Shown here: positions 26,801-37,562 of the stretch, piece by piece
Position numbering within the stretch: position 1 is the first letter of the stretch
Layout of the letters: each line of letters opens with the position of its first letter
Assembly: GCA_905250125.1 (NCBI GenBank)
Contig: CAJNOL010000347.1
Span: 64,924 to 128,923, forward strand
Length of the DNA stretch: 64,000 nt
Source: Rotaria sordida
Lineage: Eukaryota > Rotifera > Eurotatoria > Philodinida > Philodinidae
Direction of reading: 5' to 3'
Notes under the pieces: generated by a model
Databases searched by the model: none
Told to the model about the DNA's origin: nothing
The model's input: only the letters and a program-made list of their open reading frames with translations
Program-made: the position numbers and the translations under genes

Positions 26801-28971
26801 GCGGAGCACGCACACTTTTCTGTATGCTATGTCGATGAGAACAATAAATGAATAGGATGTCGTTGATCTTTAGAAGAACCACATCACGTTGTTTCGAGAA
26901 GAAACAAATAGATTTTGTAATAGTAAAGATATTTCTCATAGAATGTTTGAAAATAATATGAAGATGAATTCCAATAAATATGCATAATTTTAATTATAAC
27001 GAACTATTGTTTCAAAGTAGTGGATTTTGCTGCTAAAGACTAGGCTCATTGTCAATCAGATAGATCAGTAATAATTACAAGCATATGTCCTAATTATAAA
27101 ATACAAAGAATGTTTCAAGCTAATTAAAACTATCAAAAATTCATTTGTCTTCGGTTGGCTTCAATACAACACGAACTACTGATTAAGTTTACTGATCATG
27201 TAAACTATAATTCAAAATAGTAGTATGTTGAGGAAGGTTTTTTTCGATGACTTCCATGAGTACATGTTCCAATTTGGAGACCTTGTTTTCGCTGATAATT
27301 TTTGTAAAAAAATGTTTCTATTTTCATCAACAAATAACAGTGCTACGATCAAATTGTTCTGAAGTCCTTGAGCAACTCGGTCGGTTCCAGTAATTTAACT
27401 TTAACATCGCTATTTATTGATCAAAATAGAAAACCTTTATTTTTTTTTTCAAGAATGATCAATGCAACAAGCTCTATAAAATAGGATACGTCAAAAACGT
27501 CTGAAAGGATCCCTGTGAAGTGTCAGAAAAGTTGAATAAACTACTGAAGAAAAGTCCCAAATTATGACTTGCCAATCAAATTCATATTTTGCAAATTAGT
27601 AGGTCTTAATAAGGCTGATAAAAGTCTATAAGAGTTCGTCCCCATGCGTTGTTCTTCTCAAGTTATTATAATTTTACTGAATTTTTTTTATCTTTGGTAA
27701 GATATTTGTGAAAAAACGAATGATAGAATTCCACCCATTGGTAGGTCTCGTAGACCTTAGCATACTCTGAAAATTTCCCTCCAAAAGGACATGTTGCTCT
27801 TAAGATATAGAATGTTGACAACATTGAGCTTTTCTTTAAACATATCAACAAGATGTTTCAATCAGCATATCTCGTTTTTTTTTTCTCTCCCGAATGATCA
27901 TACATACCCAAGCTGGTAATGTATAATAAGGTCGATCTAATTGAGCCACTAAAAAATAGAAAAACAAAAACAAACAAATTCTATAAAAAAAAATACAACA
28001 ATAATGTTTTTACTCCAATATTTTACAGCTGCAATATCATCTCTATCGGCTAATATTTCAATGAAATATTCTGATAAATCATCATTGCCTTGTACAATAT
28101 CCTTAAATAATAAAATATTATAAAATTATATATTTTCTTTTTGTTTATTTACTCCAACTAATTCATTCCAACATTCATCACTCATTGTTTTATCATCATT
28201 AATATTATTATATTTAACATTAATTAAATAACCTAATGTTCGTTTATTTTGTAATGTTGCTAAATTAGGATATCTTTCATTTTGTTCATTACCATATAAA
28301 TTCCAATAACGTACAGCTAATTTTGATAAAGTTTTTTTATTAAATGTAATATTTTTCATATTATATTCATTATTTAAAATATCTTGAATTTTTTTTCCAC
28401 CATTTTCATATAAATGATTTAATAAATTTATTAAATATTCTTCATATTGTAAATGATTATCTAAATATATATCAATAAGATGATCTTTTGAATTGAGTAT
28501 TAATGGTAAAAGAATTTCATTTGGTTGAAATTCTAATTGATAATTTAATTTAACTATTATATTTAATGTACGTTTATATATATGTGAATTTGTTGGATAT
28601 ATTAATAATGATTTTAATAAATTAATTAAATAAGATTTTTCTATTTGAAATATTTCAATAAAATCTTCTATACATACAATTGGTAATGATTCCGAAATAA
28701 AATTATTAAGAATATTTTCATCTATAATTGATGTTGATAATGATTTATTAAATTGATTTTTCCATTGAAGAAATGAATGAACAAGAAAATTTATTAAATT
28801 TGTATCAGCATTATTATTATTATTATTTGAATTAATTAATTGCGAAAGATTCTCAAGTAAATCATCATATGGTTTAGATGATTGATTGAAATAATTGAAT
28901 ATTACATTAATTGCTTCATCTTCATTATAAAGTTGATATTTTTCTGATAGAGAAGTTAAAAATGAAGACAT
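23896..28971 (-). CDS. EXD3: EXD3/Mut7-like 3'-5' exonuclease
   Basis: Exons in gene order: 28153-28971, 28014-28101, 27908-27948, 26404-26611, 26048-26233, 25863-25972, 25623-25803, 25346-25548, 25142-25282, 25020-25073, 24340-24471, 23896-24276; 847 aa, start MSSFLTSL. The N-terminal half is helical. A DnaQ-like exonuclease domain follows: IIFIDSMPAYERLL, FDCEWKP (the D-x-E pair), FLLDLLHFF, KGLSEFV, then NWERRPLRNAQILYAATDAY with the terminal Y/D pair. A Mut7-C domain ends the protein: FVVDNMLYGLGKELRVAGCDA, RIILSRG, and a zinc ribbon with paired cysteines (SRCTLCN and FYVCRKCGKVYW-GTHW). Family members trim RNA 3' ends (Mut7 in small-RNA silencing, Nibbler in insects). The motif spacing looks catalytically complete. 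One 1.3 kb intron (26612-27907) contains repeat sequence. Confidence 0.93.
26612..27907 (-). other. EXD3 large intron with repeat arm
   Basis: 1.3 kb intron splitting codons between PAW and VQK. No reading frame recognised. Its segment 27700-27785 (GTGAAAAAACGAATGATAGA.., GTAGGTCTCGTAGAC) resembles 24848-24920 in another EXD3 intron, so both carry pieces of one dispersed repeat family. Confidence 0.55.
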
Positions 28972-30906
28972 GATTTGTCACTTTGTAACAAAAAGAAAAA
29001 GAATATGTACTTATGAAAAAGTTGAATAAGAGTTGCGTAAGTTAGCAAAGTAAGAAAAACAAATTATTTTTACCATATATATTACTATTGAGTTTTTTTT
29101 TTAGTTCGAAAGAATATTTTTCATTTGTAATAATGATCTAGCAAATCAAACGATAGGCGTTTAAAAATAGATGACACCATATATCGAATAGATATGTACC
29201 GAACACAAATTTTATTTCGAAAACTATTCAATCAGTTTCTTTACGAAAGAACATATTCAATTGTTGAATATCGTTCGACTTCATATTATATGTAAGAGTA
29301 GATCTCGGTGAGACTAAGAAAAGTTCAAAAGGATTCGAGCCTATGGCTTACTATTGAAGAGTTCTGACTGTTTAAATGAAATTTTTACTAAGGGGAAAGC
29401 ATTGCTGAAAAATTCCAAACAAAGGATTTCGAATTGAGATTATATCTGCAAGTACATTTGATAATCCTGATAGTTTCAATGAAAATGAAGATATTTTTCT
29501 CAAGATATTCAATATTTAAGTAGACTCGATTAGTGTGTTCTCATACTATAAATCGCTCTGTTTTTAGATATTGAGTATCTCGAGAAAGCTATGTTTGTTT
29601 TCATTGAAACTTTCACCACTATCAAACTTACCTATAGACATAGTTTCAAGTCGAAAATCTTTGTTTTGGATTTTCCCACAATAACTTTCTCTTATCAAAA
29701 GTTTCATTAACATGATCATAACTCTTCAATAGTAGGCGTCTGACAGTTGAATATATTCCCTTGTTCAATGATTGCTCAAGATTTTCTTAAGATTCGATCA
29801 TTTTTGAATATTACTATTGTTATTGTAGGATACTTGCAGAAGTATTCCGAGCGGGGGGAAGTAACTCTCCAACCTTTGTGATCTCGGAACACACTCGGAT
29901 AATTGAACAATGTCGAGTTACTTGTGTTGTGAGTAAAAAAAGTTCGTGAATTGACAAATTTTGTAATGAAGAGTAAATCTTAATTTTAATGAAGTATCTT
30001 TTTATTAGGAGATTTTAAACTTTATTAACAATCGTATTTCAATTTCAAATTAATCGAAATGATATTGTTGATATTAAACATCTATGAACATCAAAATAAA
30101 TAATGACGATCGTGTAGTTTCGTTGAATCATGAGCATATTTTTCAGTACAATAAATAGACTAATTTGTAATTGTTTACGGACTACCGTGCCTCACACTAG
30201 ATAAAATTTTTAGCCAAATTAACTACATTTTTAATTATAGTACGCATAAGATTCAAAGAGTAGAACATTTTGTTTTCATAATGACTAACTTGTATTCATT
30301 TGTTTTGATACTAACAAAACAAAAATGGCATTAAAAAAGACAACTTGATATCGTTGTTACAAGTCTTAGTAGTTTCATTGCACAGGCTAAGCCCCATAAG
30401 CCATTGAATCAATATCAAAAAATAGATTTCGAAAGGTTCTGCAGGGATGTCATTTCCTTGCAGTTTCTTATTTGCATTGTTCTAATTAGTAAAGATCAAT
30501 TTATTAACTACGTGTAGTACACTTCATTTTTATCCTATGAGTTTTATTATCAGATAAAATGAAATTTCACAATACATTAAAAATTAACGAAACATTTCAT
30601 AGAGATGGACGGTTAGAGACTAGTAGAGGTTAGTTTTAATATATGACTTAAATTTGAATTTATCATTCTAAAAATTAAAATCAATGACTATTCAATAAAT
30701 TATAATCATTTCCATTCAATACGATCAATACGAGGAAGAAAAAAATAATTTTTTTAAAATTTATTTTCGACTAATGGTCCTTTTAATATCTTAATGCAGA
30801 ATTTATTTTATAAATAGCTGATTTAAATAAATAAAATTATAATAATTCGATCTATATACATAAGAAAAAGAAAAAAAAAAAAATTTTTCACCAAAAAATA
30901 ATCAAT
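28972..30906. other. Spacer between EXD3 and first GLUT gene
   Basis: 1.9 kb without a gene. Contains the foldback element at 29343-29745. The remainder, apart from A and T runs, shows nothing recognisable; it serves as promoter side for EXD3 and 3' side for the transporter. Confidence 0.6.
29343..29745. repeat. Foldback element, about 400 bp
   Basis: Left arm (CTTACTATTGAAGAGTTCTG at 29347-29366, through AGTTTCAATGAAAA near 29478) matches the reverse complement of 29560-29745. Arms are about 180 bp and the loop only about 40 bp. No coding frame. Its end resembles that of the element 3' of hsp70 (GAGCCTATG and GAGTT-TGACTGTT). Confidence 0.8.
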
Positions 30907-33900
30907 TTATGCTGATGTTAAAACTCCATAACCAACAGTACTACCAACATCATTATTGCCATCGATTCGATTTGCATAATGTTGACTTTGTGGTTGACGT
31001 TTAGTCCATACTCGACCAGCATTTATTTCTGCATAGATTGTATCAACAGTTTTTGCTTTTGTTTCTGGTACAAAGAAGAATGTTAAAAGAAAAAATATCA
31101 ATAGAAGTCCTGTAAATATAAGAAATGTATATTTATGCAATAAACCCTAGACAAAAAAAATAACATTTTTTAGCAAAAAAAAATTTTTTTTTTTTTAAAT
31201 TTTACCGTAAAAAGAGGTTTAAAAGTAAGACCAACTATAAAATTAGCTGACCAATTAACAAGTACAGCAATACTTGTAGCTGGTACACAATATGTTTGAT
31301 TAAATAATTCCGATGTAATTAACCATGGTATTGAACCAGGTCCAATAGCAAAAAATGCAATAAATAAAAAAGTCACTATAAGTGAAATATTGTTCCAAAA
31401 TGTAGTTGATTGAACAATAAGTGATATAACAAGTATTAAACTTGTTATAAACATTCCACCAAGACCACTTAAATGAAGAATACGTCGACCAAGACGATCC
31501 ATAAGAAAAACACTTATTAGTGTAAAAAATACATTCGTTGCACCTAAACCTAAATTTGCATATTCAGCTATATCTTTTTTATAACCAGCTGATTGAAATA
31601 TAACAGTTGAATAATAAACAACAGCATTTATACCCGAGAATTGTTGAGATAATTGAAGAAATACTGTTATAAATAATGCCCAACGAACTGTTGGTGTTAG
31701 AAATAAATCAATCATTCTAGCCTAAATATAGAATTAAATCAAAAGAAACAAAACAAAACAAAACAATTATTTACAGAACGTTGTTGTTGATTTTGTTCAT
31801 CTTGCATTTCGGATACTTCATAATGAACATTCGGATGTCTACGAAGCCATCGAAGTGCTAAAAAAGAAATAATACTTATTAAATAATAAAATTATTGTAA
31901 CCTTAAAAAAAAAGTCGATAAAAAAAAGAAATCTCTTAGCATTATAGAGAAACAACTGAATACTCTTGTAATTGAACATAAAGCTTGCTGTGAGAGCAAG
32001 TAGTAATAGCTTTAAAAACTTTCCTATAATCCACATAGATTTTTCTTGTTTCGAAGCTTCTGTCTATTGCAGTTTTCACTATTCGACAATGAATATACAT
32101 TTTGTTTTTTCGTAACATTTCGAAAAATTCATTCCATGAGGTAAATCTTCATTTTTCATATGCTATCCTCATACTCGTATGATGGTGTGTCTTATTGAAC
32201 CATATATTTGGAAATTGAGGTTTGTGAAGAGTAAATTAGGAATCATTCTTCTGTTAAACATACGACTAATTGTGACTTTCCATTCCACGAATATATATTG
32301 ATGACAATATTTACTGGTATATCAAATGAGTTTCACAAGTTTCTAAATAGTTTAGCAAATAAGAGATGCTAAATTATTGAATGCTTTCTGAAGCGACATT
32401 TTAGAAGTCGAAAAAAAATATTTATCATTGATAAAATGCTTTTATTGAATCAATAATTGCTTAGTGACTACAGATGTTTTTAAAAAAAGCTGTGTAGAGT
32501 AAAGGTGTTGTTTGAAAAAAGTTCATACTCTACGTATTTATGTAGTTATTTTATCAGTGACTCTTCTGAAATCATAATCAGAAGTACAAGGTTAACAAAT
32601 AATTGATTTCTTTATAATTTAAAAAAACATTAACAAAAAAAAAATGTTGTTTCTTATCTAACATAGCTTAATCAATTCAGCCGATATCAGCTACTTCTGA
32701 AAGTAACAAAACAAAATAAAACTTATCAAGTACAATTAGTTATAGACGATATCTATTTTGCAAGACAGGAGTAAGAGATAATAGCAGATAGCAAACGAAA
32801 CTATCCTGTTTCTATTCTTGATTCTATTATATATTAAAGTCTTTGGAATGTTTTAAGATTTAGATTCTCACTAATGTTATCTTTCTCTATGTTTCAAACT
32901 TTTAATAAGATATAGATTTATTCATATGATGCTTATCTGATCTTTGATTGACTTTATCCTTCATATGTCTTCACTTTTAAGATGCTTTTGATGGCTTTGA
33001 AAAGCCATAAAGTTAGTCTCTCTAACCTCCTGATCAATTGGATATCAATCAGACAGAACAATAAACTTTTATAATACATTGGAAAAACATCTGAAAAAAA
33101 AATGTTAAAAAGTCAGATAATGAAACTTTCAATAATTTGAATGAATTACAAATCATTCAAAGTTTACTAATGTCTTTCAATTTCATGAGTTCTCTATTTA
33201 GGAATGTGCAGTTTCAGTAAACTGTTCACTGACTACACTGAATCGATGTAATAGTAGATTTACTGTCAATATTCCAATATTTTTCACTAAATCTTGTAAA
33301 TCCTTATTTCAACTCAAGTATTAGGTGTCAAGAGGTTATCAGTACTTCCATATTTATTTCTACTGATTACTCGAAATAAAATAAATATCCCCCGCACTGC
33401 ATAATTCATCTGAACTCAATATATATTTATTTTTTTCTTAAATGCATTAAATTAATCAAGGTCATCTATTTTTATATTTCATTATTCATTTTGTTTTTGC
33501 ATCAAGTGCATGATTTATTTTATCACTTCTAGATTTAACTCCTTAATACTAAAATCCTTGTTGCCAAAATATTGACGTTTAGCTTTTAAATCGATGTATA
33601 TATACATACCCATGCGAAAGATCAATTATATCAATCACTACAACATATATCTTACTAAAAAAAACAAAAAAAAACATGCACTCAACGTCAATCTCTCTTT
33701 TGGCTTTTGGTCTTTTGGTCACTGTTGCTATGGCACGACCATGGTCAGGTCATTCTCATGGGCATACAGGGGATGGAACATCTCAAGGATCTAATGGACA
33801 CAGATGGGTTAAATTTCATTCACCAAGACATATTTTTTTACCACGACATCTAGCTGAAAAATTAGAACGTCCATGGCCAGCATTTACAGCTAGAAAAATC

Positions 33901-35519
33901 GCCAATGGAAAATATATGCTCATTGGTCCAGCTCTTATTTTCAAAGTAAAAGCTACTGATGATATAAGTACAACTAGTGTTCCAGAAATTTCAACAACTG
34001 AACAACCTGAAGTTGAAGAAACAACAACAGAATCCATTGTTGAAGAATCTACACCAGAACCAGAAGAAACTACATCAGAACCTGAACCAGAAGAAACTAC
34101 ACCAGAACCCGAACCAGAAGAAACTACACAAGGAGTACCATCTTTTTTCAAAAAAGGATCGTATTCAATCAATAATGATGAACAATTATATTTTTTTCAA
34201 TGATTAATGAAATCATTTAAAAAACAGAAAAAATCAAAAATATAATCAAGCTATCTTGTATTTGTTTTTCTTGATTAAAAATAAAACTAACCTTTTTCGG
34301 CATCAATTAAATTATTTTTTTTAATTAGTAAATATTTTGGACTTTCTGGCACAAAGAAAAGTAATATTACTTGTATAATACTAAACACAATTGGTAAACC
34401 TTATTAAAAAAATAAAAGAAAAATTATTTCATGATAATTTTATTTTATTTTTTTTTTTGACTTTTTACCTAAAGCATAATGCCATTTATCTTCAGAACCT
34501 AATACCGCATGTAAACTAATTGCTTGTGAAACACAAAGCATAGCAACAATTCCCAATTGGAATGAACTACCTAATGTACCACGTAAATTTCTTGGTGATA
34601 TTTCATTTATATAAGTTGGTGCAACCGATGTACCATAACCTTAATTAAAATTATAAATCAAATAATTTATAAAAATAAAAATTATTTTTACCACAAGCAA
34701 GTCCAATTAAAAATCGTCCAATAATTAAAAGTTCATAGGAATAAACAGGTTTTGAAAGAAACATTAATATGCATGCAATTGAAGATATTATATTATTTAA
34801 ATACATTCCACCTTTTCTATATATGTAATAAAATATATTAAAGATCTTATTTAAATTTTAATTCCATACCGTCCTAATCGATTAGTAATATAACCACCAA
34901 ATAGTCCACCGACCATTCCACCCACAGCAAAGATAGATACAGCTAAAGAACTAATGAAAAAAAAAAACTTTATTTAAATAGAAGAAAAAAAAAGGACAAA
35001 TTACAAGATTAATGTTATAATTGATTGACTCATATTTGCAGTTTTCTCTCGTCTATAGTTTGTTTCATTAATAAAGGCTTCTATCACCTATAAACTATTC
35101 TATTAAAAAACAAAAAACCAAAGTAATAAATTACTTACATCTTGTGGGGCATTTCTATTCATATTGACAAAAAAATCAAACATTCAAAAACAAATCATTT
35201 CAAATTAAATAAACTTACAAAACACCAGATGCATAACCAAAATGAAAAGAGGTTCCGCTAATAGCCGCAATGACGGATAATAATAATGTATTGGTTATAC
35301 CCTATAAAAATCATCAAGATAAAATATATATTTGATTTTTTTATTTATGTAATATAAAAATACTGTATGATGATTTTGTCGATTTTCTAAAGGAGGATTA
35401 TCATTGTCATTGAGAATATTCGATGCACTTAATGGATCATTTCTATCATCGTTAGTTTTAATTGATGTTTCTTGATTGTCGCTATCAAGTAAATTTGTTA
35501 AAGGTGGATCATTATTCAT
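30907..35519 (-). CDS. GLUT/SLC2-type facilitative sugar transporter (copy A)
   Basis: Exons in gene order: 35364-35519, 35219-35301, 35139-35154 (a 16-nt microexon), 35005-35087, 34870-34950, 34692-34816, 34469-34639, 34292-34399, 31775-31857, 31206-31721, 30907-31146; 553 aa. Major facilitator fold with family signatures: N-A-P-Q after helix 1, GRFLIGLACG, NEISPRNLRG, PESPKYLL, QQFSGINAVVYYS (hexose-binding helix 7), MDRLGRR, GPGSIPW and VPETKAKT. These make a plasma-membrane hexose carrier likely. The N-terminus is a polar, Asn/Asp-rich 50-residue tail. A 2.4 kb intron (31858-34291) hosts an opposite-strand gene. Lies directly upstream, same strand, of copy B's 3' neighbourhood as a tandem pair. 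Exact substrate unknown. Confidence 0.94.
33598..33605 (+). promoter_or_regulatory. Putative TATA box of the intron-nested gene
   Basis: TATATATA 71 bp before the ATG of the nested secreted-protein gene, on its strand and inside the GLUT intron. Distance fits a normal animal core promoter with a short leader. Confidence 0.45.
33676..34203 (+). CDS. Secreted PE/T-rich protein nested in a GLUT intron, antisense to host
   Basis: Intronless 175-aa frame, unusual here where other genes have many introns. Starts with a clean signal peptide (MHSTSISLLAFGLLVTVAMA) followed by a His/Gly segment, a basic-aromatic region (HRWVKFHSPRHIFLPRHL) and an acidic Thr/Pro/Glu region with a tandem repeat of about ten residues (PEPEPEETT, three copies near 34050-34130). 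The repeat could be O-glycosylated. No family recognised. It has its own TATA-like box and AATAAA at 34280. A competing frame at 33594 merely overlaps it. Whether it is expressed cannot be told. Confidence 0.75.
   Translation: MHSTSISLLAFGLLVTVAMARPWSGHSHGHTGDGTSQGSNGHRWVKFHSPRHIFLPRHLAEKLERPWPAFTARKIANGKYMLIGPALIFKVKATDDISTTSVPEISTTEQPEVEETTTESIVEESTPEPEETTSEPEPEETTPEPEPEETTQGVPSFFKKGSYSINNDEQLYFFQ
34280..34285 (+). promoter_or_regulatory. Poly(A) signal of nested gene
   Basis: AATAAA 76 bp after the nested stop codon, only six bases before the GLUT copy A exon at 34292-34399 on the opposite strand. Cleavage downstream of it would make the two transcripts overlap. Confidence 0.45.
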
Positions 35520-37562
35520 GATATTTTATTCTAAAAATAATAAATTAATTTTATTTTCAATTCTTTTTTTATTGATAGATTTTTTATGAAATAAAATTAT
35601 TAATTGATTTCTTATAATTTATAATTAATAAGAATGATCACTTTGATCTGAAAGAAATGCACTTATACGAGAAGTCTCAGTTCAACATAAAGAGAAATCT
35701 ATCTAGATAAAATATTTAAATGACGCAAAAGCATCAAGAAGCCTACCACATAGATATGCTATCTAGATATGTACTTTTATAATACAACAGAATTCACTGA
35801 TAATTATTAGAAACGGAAGATTGAATGCATTCACGCATAAAAATTCGAACATACAGTTGGTATAACGAGTAAACAAATTTTTTCTTAGGAAAATTCAAAG
35901 ATAATAACTTAACATTTAGTGTCTATAGAATAGACGAATATATGCACAAGAATATTCTCATAGTAACAAAAGAAAAGAAAAGAAAAGTAAACTGTTCTAA
36001 GTAGACGTTCATAGTATATAACTATAGACTTTGTCAGAGATGTTCCTTAGAAAATTTTCGTTTTTCTTCAACGAAACCGAATGATTTTCTTCGTTTTTTG
36101 CTCACCAATCATCGAAATAAGAGTCAATCCCCCTATCTTTATAATAGTTGACCCGTCTCTCAACATTGATGATCTCGAAATACCCTATATTTTGTAATCA
36201 AACAGTTAGAAAGGATTACAGATATCTTAGTCTTACAAAGTTCAACGTTCCATGAATAGTTTTAAATTGTCATTTTCTCAGTCGACATAAAATGACCAGT
36301 GAAAGTTTCTCCATTAAATTCTGTCGTTGTATTTCGGCCTCACTTATTCTTATCTGTAATAAATTCAAGGTGAACAAATAAAAAAAAGAAATGATATTAC
36401 AATAATGCACAAAATGAAATTATATTTGCCTGATTAATTATCTTTTAAAGTAATGTAACGAAAAAAAAAAAGCCAACAAACACAATTTTCTATAAAATAG
36501 TTCGTTCTTGACGATTTACGATTTTCAAAAATATTCAATCCGATAAACATCGTTGAATATTTTCATTAAAAACAAAGAAAAAAGACATAATAACAACATA
36601 AATGCAACAAATACACAATAAAGTTTCATTACAAAATACAAAAAACAAAATGCGAAAAGTAACAATATGATACGCTAGAATAAAAAAATGCGAAGATATA
36701 CAGTACTGGACAAATATTATCAAAAAAAAGATATTTTTAATTTTGTTGTTTCTTCTAATTATTCGTTCGAGCTGAAACTTTCAGAATATTATAAGGATCA
36801 TGAGAGCTATTGTTGAGAAGAATTTCAGGCTGAAAATTCAATACAATGATTATAACTCAAGAAGAAAGGTCTAACAGCATGAATTCTTTCAAGATTTTCA
36901 TCTACACTATGAGCAAAATATGCGTTCAAATGGAGATTGTTAGTCAGATGACTTTTTCGGAAATTACTTTTTTTTTTAATAGTGCCATGTTAAAGAATTT
37001 AAAATTCTAAACAAAATGAGCGATTGTCGCGTTTTCTTCGATGATCTCTAAACTGGTTACAGACATTACAAAACACGAAAACATGTGAAATTTATCAAAA
37101 GAAAAAACAGATAAAGAACCCATTTGTTTTTTTGTTATCTTTTTTTGGTGTTTTTAATTTTTTCGGGGTAGACCATCAGAAACAAAACCACAACCATTCA
37201 TTTTCTTCAGAATTTTGCACTTTGTAAAAGATAAAGCTATTTAAAAAAATAATTTCTAAAAAAGTCGCCCGAGTACTCAAAAATAGCCGTTTTTTGTTTT
37301 TCTAGAAACCTTCCCTTCATTGTCTGTCTATGAAATCTTGAAATAGAATGGTCTATTTTAAATTTAAGCTAGAACAAAAATATCTTGTTTCTTTAATTTT
37401 ATCCAATATTACATATACATATATATATAATATAGAAATCTATATACAAAAACAAAAACCAAATTCTCTCCTCATCAGATCTGAGATAATAACAAGAGGT
37501 GGTAACATAATAAACGCTGATGACTAGGTATATCAAAAATTGAAAAATACATTTTTGTTAAA
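35520..37562. other. Spacer between the two GLUT genes
   Basis: 2 kb without a gene. The stretch 36780-37080 resembles arms of foldback elements elsewhere: GATTATAACTCAAGAAGAAA at 36849 is like 24710, and the segment at 36940-37060 is like one arm of the 38830-39290 element. The rest shows only A/T runs and a TATATA tract near 37410-37436. Confidence 0.55.

Noticed and set aside
33816..34172. 118-aa minus-strand frame with Ser/Gly repeats
   Set aside because: It is the antisense shadow of the PE/T repeat in the nested gene; no signal peptide or splice support.
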